From: Streptomyces sp. NBC_00775
Lineage (GTDB): Bacteria; Actinomycetota; Actinomycetes; Streptomycetales; Streptomycetaceae
Assembly (NCBI RefSeq): GCF_036347135.1
Contig: NZ_CP108938.1
Coordinates: forward strand, 5,766,001 to 5,830,000
Direction of reading: 5' to 3'
Length of the DNA stretch: 64,000 nucleotides
Made by a program: the position numbers and the translations under genes. The first letter of the stretch is position 1, and each line of letters starts with the position of its first letter. Below the pieces are notes generated by a model. The model had not been told where the DNA came from, made no database searches, and saw only the letters and a program-made list of their open reading frames with translations. This document shows, piece by piece, positions 1 through 8,560 of this stretch.

Positions 1-903
1 GTAGTGGGACTCGGGGTGGTAGACCTTGTAGTAGCTGACCGCGTCGAGCTTGGTGTAGACGGCCCGGCAGTCCGAGTCGGTGATGGGGCCGCAGTACGGG
101 TCGGTGATGCGGGCGCCGGTGGAGGTGACGAGGCCCTCCGAGAGCGTGGGGCCCGTGCCCAGGGCGTGGTCGTGCTTGAGGCTGGTGATCCTGGTGACGG
201 CGGGCCAGAGGTTGGGCATGGCCAGCGTGACGGCGCCCCAGAGGAAGCCCGTGGCGGACACCGAGCCGATGAGCGAGCCCAGGGAATCGCGCCGGTACAC
301 GCCTATGAGGGCGCCGGCTGCCAGGCCCGCCAGGGCCAGGGCGACGACGATCGTGCCGTTGGCGGCGTAGGTCCCGTCGGCGTACCAGGGCTGGGCGGTG
401 GATATGCGGCCCTGGCCGTTCGACCAGGCCCAGTGGTGCAGCCCCACCAGCAGTCCGGAGCCCGCGGTGACCAGTACGGCCGGGACGGCGAGCTTGGTGG
501 CGAGCCAGCGGGCCGGGGTGACGGACTGGGCCCAGACCAGGTGGGCGGTGCCGTTCTCCATCTCGCGGCCGATGAGGGAGGCGCCGGACCAGGCGGCGGC
601 CAGGAACGGGACGGCGAGGACGGCGAAAGTCGCGTAGTTGTACCAGTCCTTGTAACGGCCGATCGACTCGGTGTCGTGCGGGCAGGTGAAAACCGACTTG
701 CAGGCGTTGTACTGCTTCCAGCCCTCGGCCGACGCGTCGGTGAGCGGGCCGCCGACCCACAGCAGGAGGGCGCCGACGACGATCACGAGTGCCACCCAGA
801 CGAGCAGCGCCGGTCGGTGCAGCCGCAGCAGCCAGCGGACCAGGCTCGGCGCGCCGGACGAGCGCCCGGTGGACGTGGGCGCGGGAGTGGCGAGGGTGGT
901 CAC
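1..903 (-). CDS. ABC-2 type transporter permease, C-terminus cut by window edge
   Basis: This is the membrane subunit of an ABC exporter. Read on the minus strand from GTG at 903 it gives MTTLATPAPTS, then a hydrophobic helix (LLVWVALVIVVGALLLWV) and an extracellular-looking loop with two cysteines (NACKSVFTC). A second helix follows, then the ABC-2 coupling segment SLIGREMENGTAHLVWAQS and further helices; the frame runs open off the left edge. Its GTG overlaps the ATPase stop by 4 nt, so translation is probably coupled. It is the third gene of the GntR/ATPase/permease operon. The substrate is unknown; in this family such exporters often answer cell-envelope stress. Opposite-strand ORFs here are shadows. 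Confidence 0.85.
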   Translation of the reverse strand, partial: MTTLATPAPTSTGRSSGAPSLVRWLLRLHRPALLVWVALVIVVGALLLWVGGPLTDASAEGWKQYNACKSVFTCPHDTESIGRYKDWYNYATFAVLAVPFLAAAWSGASLIGREMENGTAHLVWAQSVTPARWLATKLAVPAVLVTAGSGLLVGLHHWAWSNGQGRISTAQPWYADGTYAANGTIVVALALAGLAAGALIGVYRRDSLGSLIGSVSATGFLWGAVTLAMPNLWPAVTRITSLKHDHALGTGPTLSEGLVTSTGARITDPYCGPITDSDCRAVYTKLDAVSYYKVYHPESHY

Positions 904-1796
904 GCGGCGGGCTCCTGGGTCTTGGCGGGGGCGGGGGCGGAGGCGGTGGCCTGCGGGTTGCGGAGATAGGAGAGGACCAGCTCCTCCAGGGAGGGCGGGC
1001 CGGCCTGCCAGTCGGGGGCGAGCGGGCCCGCCGGGCGGATCAGCGCGGTGAGCTGGCGGCCGTTGGTGCGGGACTCGACGACGGTGTGCGGGCCGAGGGC
1101 GGTCTGCGCGGGAGCGGACACACGGGCGTGGGCTTCGAGCAACTCGTCGATCTCGCCGGCCAGTTGGACGCGGCCCCCGCCGATCAGCAGCAGGTGGTCG
1201 CAGGAGTCCTCCAGTTCGGCGACCACGTGCGAGGACATCACGATCGTGGTGCCGAACTGGGCGGCCTGCGCCATGAGGAGCCCCATCATCTCGTGCCGGG
1301 CCAGCGGGTCCAGGTCGGCCATCGGCTCGTCCAGGAGCAGCAGTTCGGGTCGCTTGGCCAGTGCGAGGGCGAGGGCGACGCGGGTGCGCTGGCCGCCCGA
1401 GAGCGTGCGGATGCGGGACTTCGGGTTCAGGTCGCCGCCGGCCACGATGCGCTCGGCGGTGGCCGCGTCCCAGCGGTCGGTGTTGAGGTCGGCGCCCATG
1501 CGCAGCGTCTCGGCGACCGTGAGCTGCGGGTACAGCGGCTTGTCCTGGGCGACGAACCCCACCCGCTCGCGTGCCGCGCCCGGCACCTTCCCCAGGACGG
1601 CGATCGAGCCCTCGGTGGGGGCCAGCAGACCGGCGGCCAGCGCGAGGAGCGTGGACTTGCCCGCACCGTTGGGCCCGACCACGGCGCAGACGCGCCCGGC
1701 GGGCAGCCGGAAGGTGCAGTCGCGCAGCGCCCACCCTCCCCGCCGGCCGAACCGCATGCCGAGTGCGGCGGCCTCTATCGCGGCGGTGCCTGTCAT
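900..1796 (-). CDS. ABC transporter ATP-binding protein (YtrB-like)
   Basis: This is the nucleotide-binding subunit (298 aa) that powers the permease at 1-903. It shows Walker A GPNGAGKST near residue 40, the Q-loop GFVAQDKPLY, the signature LSGGQRTRVALALALA, Walker B LLLLDEPMADLD and the switch histidine MSSHVV. The start is ATG 1796, preceded by AAGGAG; an upstream in-frame start at 1892 would lie inside the GntR gene and is rejected. The start overlaps the GntR stop by 4 nt (ATGA). A regulator-ATPase-permease order with no other components is typical of YtrA-controlled exporters. The substrate cannot be read from sequence. Confidence 0.9.
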   Translation of the reverse strand: MTGTAAIEAAALGMRFGRRGGWALRDCTFRLPAGRVCAVVGPNGAGKSTLLALAAGLLAPTEGSIAVLGKVPGAARERVGFVAQDKPLYPQLTVAETLRMGADLNTDRWDAATAERIVAGGDLNPKSRIRTLSGGQRTRVALALALAKRPELLLLDEPMADLDPLARHEMMGLLMAQAAQFGTTIVMSSHVVAELEDSCDHLLLIGGGRVQLAGEIDELLEAHARVSAPAQTALGPHTVVESRTNGRQLTALIRPAGPLAPDWQAGPPSLEELVLSYLRNPQATASAPAPAKTQEPAA

Positions 1797-2179
1797 GAAG
1801 GTTCTCCTTGGAAGTGCTTTTCGAGTACGGCGGTGAAGAGTGCGGCGATGTCGTCCCGGCCGAGACCGGACGCCCGGGCCCGTTCCGCCCATGCGTCGAG
1901 TTCGGTGCGCAGGGGCGAGTCGGCGGGAGTGGTGCTGAGGCTGCGGCGCACGAACGTGCCGAGGCCGCGTCTGGCCTCGACCAGGCCCTCCCGCTCCAGC
2001 TCGCGGTAGGCCTTGAGGACGGTGTTCGGATTGATGGCGGTGGCTTCCACGACCTCGCGGGCCGTGGGGAGCTTGTCGCCCGGCTCCAGCAGGCCCAGGC
2101 GCAGGGCCTGTTTGGTCTGCTGGACGATCTGGACGTAGGTGGCGACGCCGCTGCGCCGGTCGATGCGGTACTCGACCAC
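1793..2179 (-). CDS. GntR-family transcriptional regulator, YtrA subfamily
   Basis: This 128 aa regulator consists almost only of the winged-helix domain: YVQIVQQTKQALRLGLLEPG, LPTAREVVEATAINPNTV and YRELEREGLVEARRGLGTFV. A short helical tail follows that is too small to be a ligand-binding domain, which is the YtrA subfamily pattern. It probably represses its own operon with the two downstream ABC genes. GTG 2179 gives VVEYRIDRRSG. A GTG at 2191 is also possible (132 aa); that codon lies inside the operator palindrome, so RNA polymerase access and translation start would share the same DNA. Exact start uncertain. Confidence 0.85.
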   Translation of the reverse strand: MVEYRIDRRSGVATYVQIVQQTKQALRLGLLEPGDKLPTAREVVEATAINPNTVLKAYRELEREGLVEARRGLGTFVRRSLSTTPADSPLRTELDAWAERARASGLGRDDIAALFTAVLEKHFQGEPS

Positions 2180-2188
2180 TCGGACAAC

Positions 2189-2220
2189 CACCCTTTCACT
2201 AATTGAGTAGTGAAAGGGTG
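2189..2220. promoter_or_regulatory. Perfect 13-bp inverted repeat: likely YtrA-type operator
   Basis: CACCCTTTCACTA at 2189-2201 and its exact complement TAGTGAAAGGGTG at 2208-2220 flank a 6-nt AT-rich spacer (ATTGAG). The core CACTA-N6-TAGTG resembles operators of short GntR regulators. It sits directly on the start of the GntR gene, so autoregulation of the ABC operon is the simplest reading. Confidence 0.8.
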
Positions 2221-2335
2221 ATGCAAGATGGTGCCCGGCGTCAAGAGCGAGATCGTCAAGAGCGAGATTCTGTGGGCCGGAGATTTTGTGTGCCGGTCCG
2301 TGAACCGATCGGTGGGGCTCGTCCGATGAGGGGTT

Positions 2336-2878
2336 GTGAGGGAAACAAGAAGCGACGGGGAGCTGCTGCGGGCCATCGCGGCGGACGGGGACCGTCGCGC
2401 CTTCGAAGAGCTGTACCGGCGGTACGCGCCATGGCTGACCGCGCGGCTGCGCGGCCGGTGCGCGGACGCCGGGGTCGTCGACGACGTCGTACAGGAGACG
2501 TTCCTCGCGGTCTGGCGCGGCACCGCCCGCTACCGCGAGGAGGGTGACGCGGCCGGCTGGCTGTGGCGCATCGGCTCGCGCCGGCTCATCGACAGCCTGC
2601 GCGGCGACGGCGCGCGCGGCCGCATGCGGCAGGCGCTGGCCCGGCTCCGCCACCGCGACGAGGCCTCGGCCGAGGAGCGCGTCCTGGCCGGCGTCGAACA
2701 CGGCGACCTCGCGGGCGCGTTGACCCGTCTGTCGCCCGAACTGCGGGCGGTTCTCCAGGCCACGGTGATCGACGGACTCAGCACCCGGGAAGCGGCCGTC
2801 CTGCTCGGCATCCCGCCGGGCACGGTCAAGACGCGCGCCCTGCGTGCACGCAAGCAGCTGCGGGAGGAGTTGGCATGA
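2336..2878 (+). CDS. ECF-type RNA polymerase sigma factor
   Basis: A 180 aa sigma-70 family protein with only regions 2 and 4. Region 2 reads RAFEELYRRYAPWL through VVDDVVQETFLAVWR. Region 4 reads LSPELRAVLQATVIDGLSTREAAVLLGIPPGTVKTR as one helix-turn-helix stretch with the usual SxxE/A and GTVKxR signature. It should direct polymerase to promoters under control of the next gene. The GTG start at 2336 sits a few bases after GAGGGG. The stop overlaps the next start (ATGA at 2875-2878), tying it to an anti-sigma-like membrane protein and an ABC transporter. Confidence 0.9.
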   Translation: MRETRSDGELLRAIAADGDRRAFEELYRRYAPWLTARLRGRCADAGVVDDVVQETFLAVWRGTARYREEGDAAGWLWRIGSRRLIDSLRGDGARGRMRQALARLRHRDEASAEERVLAGVEHGDLAGALTRLSPELRAVLQATVIDGLSTREAAVLLGIPPGTVKTRALRARKQLREELA

Positions 2879-3747
2879 GCGACGACACGCGTATGACATG
2901 GCATGTGCCGGAGGAAGACCTCCAGGCTTACGTGCGGGGCGAGTTGGCGGCTCCCCGGCTGTGGTCCGCCGACACCCACCTCGCCTCCTGCGCGCGGTGC
3001 CGGGCGGCCCTGGCCGAGGTGAGCGACCCGGTCGCGCTGGACGCGGGCTGGGAGCGGCTCGACGCCGAGCTGGACGCGCCGCGGCCCGGCCTGGTCGAGG
3101 CCCTGCTGGTGCGGATCGGCGTCGCCGACCACACCGCGCGGCTGCTGACGGCCACCCCCGTACTGCGCGCCTCCTGGCTCGGGGCGGTCGCCGTCGTCCT
3201 GCTGATGACCGTGCTGGCGTCCTACTCCATGCGGACGTCGGCCACTCCCACCCTGTTCCTGGCCCTCGCACCGCTGCTCCCGCTCGCCGGCGTCGCGCTG
3301 TCGTTCGGGCCCGCCCTCGACCCGACGTACGAGATGACGGCCGTCACGCCGACCCACGGCTTCCGCCTGCTGATGATCCGCACGGTCGCGGTCCTGACGG
3401 TGGGCCTCGGGCTGAACGGTCTCGCGACCCTCGCCCTCCCCTCGTACGGCCTGCACGCCCTGGCCTGGCTGCTGCCCGCCCTCGCCCTCACCGGCACCGG
3501 CCTCGCGCTGACCGCCCGTCTCGGCCCGGTCCTCGCGCCCTCCCTGGTCGGCGGGGCCTGGGTCGCGCTGCTGGCGGCGGCCCACGCGAGGACCGCGTCC
3601 GGCGCGACACTCGCGCCGTTCACCGCGACGGGCCAGACGGTCGCCGCGGCGGTCGCCGCCCTGGCCGCCGGTCTCCTCTATCTCGCACGGGACCGGTTCG
3701 ACTCCTCGACGGCGTACGGGCCCTTCTCCGGCGGGGGTGCCGCGTGA
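2875..3747 (+). CDS. Zinc-finger anti-sigma-like membrane protein
   Basis: A 290 aa protein. The N-terminus (about residues 10-45) carries the zinc anti-sigma pattern H-x3-C-x2-C in THLASCARC. About six hydrophobic segments follow from residue 95 (for example SWLGAVAVVLLMTVLASYS and LFLALAPLLPLAGVALSF). It overlaps the ECF sigma gene by 4 nt, so it is the obvious candidate to hold that sigma factor at the membrane. Classical anti-sigmas have one membrane helix; this one has a multi-span tail, which may sense the membrane or the adjoining transporter. Zinc binding is inferred from the motif only. Confidence 0.8.
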   Translation: MSDDTRMTWHVPEEDLQAYVRGELAAPRLWSADTHLASCARCRAALAEVSDPVALDAGWERLDAELDAPRPGLVEALLVRIGVADHTARLLTATPVLRASWLGAVAVVLLMTVLASYSMRTSATPTLFLALAPLLPLAGVALSFGPALDPTYEMTAVTPTHGFRLLMIRTVAVLTVGLGLNGLATLALPSYGLHALAWLLPALALTGTGLALTARLGPVLAPSLVGGAWVALLAAAHARTASGATLAPFTATGQTVAAAVAALAAGLLYLARDRFDSSTAYGPFSGGGAA

Positions 3748-3809
3748 GCGCCGCCCCCGCCCCCGTCCCCGACCACCACCACTCCTCCTCCGACAGGAGC
3801 CCCACTCGT

Positions 3810-4670
3810 ATGACCCCCACTGTCTCCGCCTCCGGCCTGAGCCTCCGCTTCGGGGGGACCGTCGCGCTCGACGACGTCTCCGTGCGGCTGCGTGAGGGCG
3901 TCACCGGACTGCTCGGACCCAACGGCGCCGGCAAGACCACCCTGTTGCGGGTGCTCGCCACCGCCGTGCCCGCCGACCGGGGTGCCTTCACGGTCCTCGG
4001 GCACGACCCGAGCACGACGGCGGGACGCCTCGACGTCCGGCGCGTGCTCGGCTATCTGCCGCAGACGCCCGGCTTCCACCACGACTTCTCCGCCTTCGAG
4101 TTCGTCGACTACGTGGCGATCCTGAAGGAGATGACGAACCGCACCGCCCGGCACCAGGAGGTACGGCGCGTCCTGGAGGCCGTCGACCTCTCCGACGTCC
4201 GGAGCAAGCGCATCAAGAAGCTGTCCGGCGGCATGCGCCAGCGGGTCGCGCTGGCCGCCGCGCTGGTCGGCGACCCCGGCTTCCTCGTCCTGGACGAGCC
4301 GACCGTGGGCCTGGACCCCGAACAGCGCATGCGCTTCCGCGAGTTGATCGCGCAGGCGGGCGAGGGGCGGACGGTACTGCTCTCCACCCACCAGACCGAG
4401 GACGTGGCGATGCTCTGCCACCGCGTGATCGTCATGACGAGCGGCCGGGTCCGCTTCGACGGCACTCCGGCCGAACTGACCGCGCGGGCGGCCGGCCGGG
4501 TGTGGAGCAGCACGGAACGCGACCCGGGCGCGCGGGCCGGCTGGCGCACCGGCACGGGCAGCTTCCGCAATGTCGGCGATCCGCCCGAGGGCGCCGACCT
4601 CGTCGAACCGACCCTGGAGGACGGCTACTTGCTCACCCTCGACGGCGAGCCCGCGGAGGTGGCGGCATGA
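3810..4670 (+). CDS. ABC transporter ATP-binding protein
   Basis: A 286 aa nucleotide-binding subunit. Walker A is GPNGAGKTTLLRVL near residue 40, the Q-loop region GYLPQTPGFHHDF, signature LSGGMRQRVALAAALVG, Walker B FLVLDEPTVGLDPEQ and switch LLSTHQTED. ATG 3810 follows AGGAG at 3795-3799; a GTG near 3744 that would overlap the preceding stop is the alternative. It shares 4 nt with the permease downstream. Fourth-position context (sigma, anti-sigma, ATPase, permease) suggests that the sigma factor controls its own transporter operon. Substrate unknown. Confidence 0.88.
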   Translation: MTPTVSASGLSLRFGGTVALDDVSVRLREGVTGLLGPNGAGKTTLLRVLATAVPADRGAFTVLGHDPSTTAGRLDVRRVLGYLPQTPGFHHDFSAFEFVDYVAILKEMTNRTARHQEVRRVLEAVDLSDVRSKRIKKLSGGMRQRVALAAALVGDPGFLVLDEPTVGLDPEQRMRFRELIAQAGEGRTVLLSTHQTEDVAMLCHRVIVMTSGRVRFDGTPAELTARAAGRVWSSTERDPGARAGWRTGTGSFRNVGDPPEGADLVEPTLEDGYLLTLDGEPAEVAA

Positions 4671-6241
4671 GCGCCACCACGCACACGGTCATGGAGACGG
4701 CCCCCACGGGGGTGGAGCCGCCCGCTCCGGCCGGAACGTCCAGGAGGGCCGCCGTCCTCGCCCTCGCCCGCTTCGAGGCCCGAGAACTGTTCCTGCAGAT
4801 CCCGGTGTTCGTCTTCTTCCTGCTGTACGTCGGCTACACCGGCTGGCAGCTGTTCTCCGGCCGGGACGGCATGGACGACTACCCGGTCCTCCAGAACGTC
4901 GACCGGGGCACCCAGAGCGGTCCGTTTCTCCTGGCCGTCGCGATCTTCGTCTGCGTCAACCGGGCCGTGCTGCGCTCCCGCCGGCGCGACACGGACCGGC
5001 ACTTCGACGTCCTGGTCATGGAGCCGTGGCGGCGTACGGTGGCGCACGGGCTGTCCGTCGTGCCCTGCGCCGTGCTCACCGCACTCGTGGTCGCCTTCGA
5101 GTTCACCTGGGCCGCGCTGAAGCCGGGTGCCGTCGGCCACGGATCACTGGCCGAACTGGCCGTGGGTCCGCTGATGGTGCTTCTGTCCGGCGTCCTCGGC
5201 GTGCTGTCCGCGCGGCTGATCCGCAACTCGTTCGCCGCCCCGCTCTTCGTCGTCGGCGTCGCCGCCCTGGGCACCCTGGCCTCGTCGGCCTCCGGTGGCG
5301 CGCGCTGGGAGGAGTGGCTGTGGCCGACCGTCTCCGAAGTGGGCGCCGACCCCTTCCCGTCCGAACTGCTGGGCCGGCCGGCCGCCTGGCACGCGCTGTA
5401 TCTGACCGGGCTCGTGGTGCTGCTGCTGTGCCTCGCCGTGCTGCTGGGCGGCGGTCGTACCCGCGCGGTCAAGGCGGTCACCGCCCTCGCGCTCGCTGCC
5501 ACCGCCGCGGGCGTCGTGGGCCAGTCGCCGGGCGATTCGGCGGCGCTTCTCGCGGCCCGCACGAAGGCGTCCGTCAGCCCGCAGAAGGTGCAGTCCTGCG
5601 TCGAGCACGGCAGGTCGACGTACTGCGCCTTCCCCGAATGGACCGGCCGCACCGCCGACTGGGCCGGGATCGCCGACCGCGTCCAGTCCCTCGCGGGCGG
5701 CAGCGCCGGAGGCGAACGGATCACCGTACGGCAGCGGATCGACGCCCGCTACGGCCTGACCAGCGACTCGGCGCTCCCCTCGGCCACCACCCCGGCCACC
5801 GTGACGGTCGGCACACGCTGGGGCGGCAACCGCGTCCCGGAGTTCGCGGTCGGCGTCGCCTCGGTCCTGGTGGCGGGCGACGAGAAGTCCGGCGGCGAGA
5901 TCTGCGGCGGCCGCGCGGTGACCACCGTCTGGCTGGCGCTGGGCGCGCTGCCCGACCCGATGAAGGCGTTCAAGAACGTCCGCCTGGACGACAGTGTCAA
6001 GGGCGCCGGTCTGGTGCTGACCCCGACCAACGGCCTGTCCCTGAGCGCCGAGCAGACCCGCGTCGTCCGGGAGCTGCTGGAGAAGTCCCGCTACAGCGTC
6101 GTCCCCAAGGTGAAGGCCCACTGGGCGGAGCTCACGTCCCCGAAGACGTCCACGGCACAGGTGGCCGAGCTGCTCGGGGTCCCGGCCGGCGCGAAGGCCA
6201 ACGGCTCGGCATCGGACGGTGACTCGTGCGGACAGCAGTGA
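4667..6241 (+). CDS. ABC-2 type transporter permease, large extracytoplasmic domain
   Basis: A 524 aa membrane protein with an N-terminal block of about six helices (residues 40-270, such as IPVFVFFLLYVGYTGW and LYLTGLVVLLLCLAVLLGGG). About 220 residues of mostly soluble sequence follow, with cysteines at QSCVEHGRSTYC, GGEICGG and the C-terminal GDSCGQQ, likely outside the cell. It overlaps the ATPase stop by 4 nt. The soluble tail is unusual for an ABC-2 permease and may take part in substrate or signal recognition. Overlap of 16 nt with the next gene shows a tight operon. Confidence 0.8.
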   Translation: MSATTHTVMETAPTGVEPPAPAGTSRRAAVLALARFEARELFLQIPVFVFFLLYVGYTGWQLFSGRDGMDDYPVLQNVDRGTQSGPFLLAVAIFVCVNRAVLRSRRRDTDRHFDVLVMEPWRRTVAHGLSVVPCAVLTALVVAFEFTWAALKPGAVGHGSLAELAVGPLMVLLSGVLGVLSARLIRNSFAAPLFVVGVAALGTLASSASGGARWEEWLWPTVSEVGADPFPSELLGRPAAWHALYLTGLVVLLLCLAVLLGGGRTRAVKAVTALALAATAAGVVGQSPGDSAALLAARTKASVSPQKVQSCVEHGRSTYCAFPEWTGRTADWAGIADRVQSLAGGSAGGERITVRQRIDARYGLTSDSALPSATTPATVTVGTRWGGNRVPEFAVGVASVLVAGDEKSGGEICGGRAVTTVWLALGALPDPMKAFKNVRLDDSVKGAGLVLTPTNGLSLSAEQTRVVRELLEKSRYSVVPKVKAHWAELTSPKTSTAQVAELLGVPAGAKANGSASDGDSCGQQ

Positions 6242-6951
6242 CGGGCGAAGCCTCCGGGCCGGGCACACCGGCCCCGGAGCGTACGCCGGCCACGCGGCGC
6301 CCGTACGCCCTGATCCGCGCCCTCGCGCGACCGGTGTGGCGCACCCTGCCGCGCAGGGCCCTCGCCACGGGCGCCGTCCTGGGGCTGCTGCTGGCCGGTG
6401 TCCCGCGGATGTTCTCCGCCCCGGACGACGGATGGCTCTGCCTCAGCGTGCTGCGGGCCGCCGCGCTCGCCTTCGGGCTGGGCCTTGCGTTCCTGCTGGA
6501 CGACCCGGCCCGGAACACCACCGCCGCGGTGCCGGCCCGGCGCCCCATGCGGACCGGGCTGCGGATGGCGCTCGTCGCCCCGCTCGCGGCGCTGTGGTGG
6601 ACGGCCGCGCTGCTCCTCGTACCGGAGCAGGGCCGGCCCCCGGTCGGCGCGGTCACCCTGGAGGCGGCGGCCACCGCCGTGCTCACCCTGGCCGCCGCGA
6701 CCCTGGCCGTGCGGTACACGGAGACCGCCGAACCGGGGATCGCCATCTCCTCGGGGCTGGTGGGCACCGCACTCGGCGCGGCCCTGCTGCTCCCCGACCG
6801 CTGGGAGCTGTTCGTGGCGGTGACCGACCCGCGCTGGGACGCCGCGCACCAGCGGTGGGCGGGGATCCTGGCCGTGGCGGCGCTGGTCGTCGTGTGCCGC
6901 ATGGCGGAACCCACACAGCGGTGGAGGGTAACCTCCTTTGCTCATCGTTGA
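6226..6951 (+). CDS. Polytopic membrane protein of the ABC operon
   Basis: A 241 aa protein with about six hydrophobic segments (ALATGAVLGLLLAGVP, LAFGLGLAFLLDDPARN, LVAPLAALWWTAALLLV, WAGILAVAALVVVC). No catalytic motif was recognised. GTG 6226 lies inside the preceding permease gene (16-nt overlap), which indicates co-translation. It is probably a second membrane subunit of the same exporter, judged by position and the R-R-A-M-x-T-G-L cytoplasmic loop pattern. It ends the operon that begins with the ECF sigma gene. Confidence 0.75.
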   Translation: MRTAVTGEASGPGTPAPERTPATRRPYALIRALARPVWRTLPRRALATGAVLGLLLAGVPRMFSAPDDGWLCLSVLRAAALAFGLGLAFLLDDPARNTTAAVPARRPMRTGLRMALVAPLAALWWTAALLLVPEQGRPPVGAVTLEAAATAVLTLAAATLAVRYTETAEPGIAISSGLVGTALGAALLLPDRWELFVAVTDPRWDAAHQRWAGILAVAALVVVCRMAEPTQRWRVTSFAHR

Positions 6952-6984
6952 CTTGACGTGAGCACGCGCTCAAGGGGGACCTGA

Positions 6985-7563
6985 ATGTCCACGCCTCCGC
7001 CGCCCCAGGGTGGCTACAACTCCTATGGCCAGCAGCCCTATCCCGGGCCTCAGGGGCCGTATCCGCCCCAGCAGCAGTACGGGCAGCAGCAGCCGCCTCC
7101 GCAGTACGGGCAGCAGCAGCCGTATCCGCCCCAGCAGCCCTACCAGGGCCAGCCGCCCTATGGGCAGCCGCCGTACCAGCAGCACCCGGCGCCGGCGGGG
7201 CCGCCGCCCGGGCGGCAGCGGCCCGCGTTCAACTCGCGGTCGCCGCAGTTCAAGGCCGTCGTGTTCGTGATCGCGCTGATCGGCGCGGGCGTCTACTACT
7301 TCACGAAGAGCGACGAGCCCTACAAGCCCAGCACCGACACCAGCAACAGCGACTTCAGCGCCGAGGTCGGCGACTGCATGAAGAACAACGGCACCGAGAG
7401 CAGCCCGGACCTGGAGGTCGTCGACTGCACCAGCAGCGCGGCGGCCTACAAGGTGGAGAAGACCGGCTCGACGAGCGAGTGCGAGGACGGTCAGCTCAAG
7501 TACACCAAGACCCGCCGGAGCACGACGCTGCTCACGATGTGCCTGTCCGAAATCAGCAAGTAG
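6985..7563 (+). CDS. Pro/Gln/Tyr-rich single-span membrane protein
   Basis: A 192 aa protein. The first 75 residues are low-complexity repeats of YGQQQP and PYPPQQ, probably cytoplasmic. One membrane helix follows (AVVFVIALIGAGVYYF, about residues 88-104), then an extracellular domain of about 85 residues with four cysteines (VGDCM, VVDCTS, SECED, TMCLS) that could form two disulfides. AAGGGGGAC precedes ATG 6985. The architecture matches the LppU-like group of exported actinobacterial proteins of unknown function. No enzyme motif seen. Confidence 0.75.
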   Translation: MSTPPPPQGGYNSYGQQPYPGPQGPYPPQQQYGQQQPPPQYGQQQPYPPQQPYQGQPPYGQPPYQQHPAPAGPPPGRQRPAFNSRSPQFKAVVFVIALIGAGVYYFTKSDEPYKPSTDTSNSDFSAEVGDCMKNNGTESSPDLEVVDCTSSAAAYKVEKTGSTSECEDGQLKYTKTRRSTTLLTMCLSEISK

Positions 7564-7597
7564 CCGAGCGGCCCAGTGATCGACGCGGTGGCGGCGG

Positions 7598-8524
7598 TCA
7601 GGACTCCGTCCGGTACATCAGGTCCGTCTCGTGGGTGACGAAGCCGAGGCGCTCGTACACGGTCACCGCCGCCTTGTTGTCGGCGTCGACGTAGAGCATC
7701 GCGGTGGGCAGGGCCTGGGCGGCGAGGTGGCGCAGCCCGATCGTGGTGAGGGCCTTGCCGAGGCCGCCGCCCTGGGCGCCGGGGCGGACGCCGAGGACGT
7801 ACACCTCGCCGAGCCCCTCCGCGGCGTGGACCTTGGTCCAGTGGAAGCCGAGGAGTTCGCCGCCGCGCCAGGCGAGGAAGAAGCCGGACGGGTCGAACCA
7901 CGGCTCGGCCATCCGGTCGTCCAGGTCGCGCTGGGTGAGGGAGCCCTGCTCGGGGTGGTGGGCGAAGGCCTCGGCGTTCACCGCGAGCCAGGCGGCGTCG
8001 TCCCGTCCGGGCACGAAGGCGCGGACGTGCACCCCGTCCGGGAGCTTCGGCTCGGGCAGGTCGAGGCCCGCCAACGGCCGCCGCATCTGCCGCAGTTCGC
8101 GGAAGAGGGTGAGCCCGAGGACCTGCGCGAGGTGCCGGGCGGCGGAGTGCCCGCCGTGCGCCCACACCCGCAGCCGCTTGCCGGACTCGGCGAGCAGCGC
8201 CGAGCCCAGCGCCCGGCCGTGCCCGTGTCCGCGGACCGCCGGGTGGACGACCAGCTCGGCGGCCGGGGCCTCGACCGGGTCGGTGTCCTCCAGCTGCGCG
8301 TATCCGATCAGCGTGTCGCCGAGGGTCAGCAGCAGATGGCGTACGCCTTCGCGGGCCCCGCCCTTCAGCTGGAGCCGCCCCTGCTCGGACACCGCCTGCT
8401 GCCCATCGGCCCGGGCGGCCTCCGCGAGCAGCCGGAGCACGTCCTCGGCCTGGGCCGGGGAGAGCGCGGTGTAGGTCTCGATGGCGCGGGAGAGGCCGGG
8501 GGGTGCGGTGTCGTCGCTGGTCAT
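7598..8524 (-). CDS. mshD: Mycothiol acetyltransferase (mycothiol synthase)
   Basis: It catalyses the last step of mycothiol synthesis, acetylating Cys-GlcN-Ins with acetyl-CoA. The 308 aa protein has two GNAT domains. The N-terminal half contains AELVVHPAVRGHGHGRALGS. The C-terminal half contains GEVYVLGVRPGAQGGGLGKA, a full acetyl-CoA loop, and ends VYERLGFVTHETDLMYR, as MshD proteins do. ATG 8524 (MTSDDTAPPG) is chosen over the longer 8701 start, which would run back through the promoter of the divergent nucleotidase. Known in Streptomyces as a stand-alone gene next to a 5'-nucleotidase, as here. Confidence 0.92.
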   Translation of the reverse strand: MTSDDTAPPGLSRAIETYTALSPAQAEDVLRLLAEAARADGQQAVSEQGRLQLKGGAREGVRHLLLTLGDTLIGYAQLEDTDPVEAPAAELVVHPAVRGHGHGRALGSALLAESGKRLRVWAHGGHSAARHLAQVLGLTLFRELRQMRRPLAGLDLPEPKLPDGVHVRAFVPGRDDAAWLAVNAEAFAHHPEQGSLTQRDLDDRMAEPWFDPSGFFLAWRGGELLGFHWTKVHAAEGLGEVYVLGVRPGAQGGGLGKALTTIGLRHLAAQALPTAMLYVDADNKAAVTVYERLGFVTHETDLMYRTES

Positions 8525-8560
8525 GGCTATGAGGGTACGGCCTGCCCGTTTCATGGTGAA

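Noticed and set aside
4..969. Long plus-strand ORF opposite the permease
   Set aside because: Gly/Val/Arg-rich composition and no motifs; the minus strand gives a clean ABC-2 permease.
3706..3730. tRNA T-arm-like GGTTCGACTCC
   Set aside because: Lies inside the anti-sigma-like gene with no cloverleaf around it. No tRNA was found in the window.
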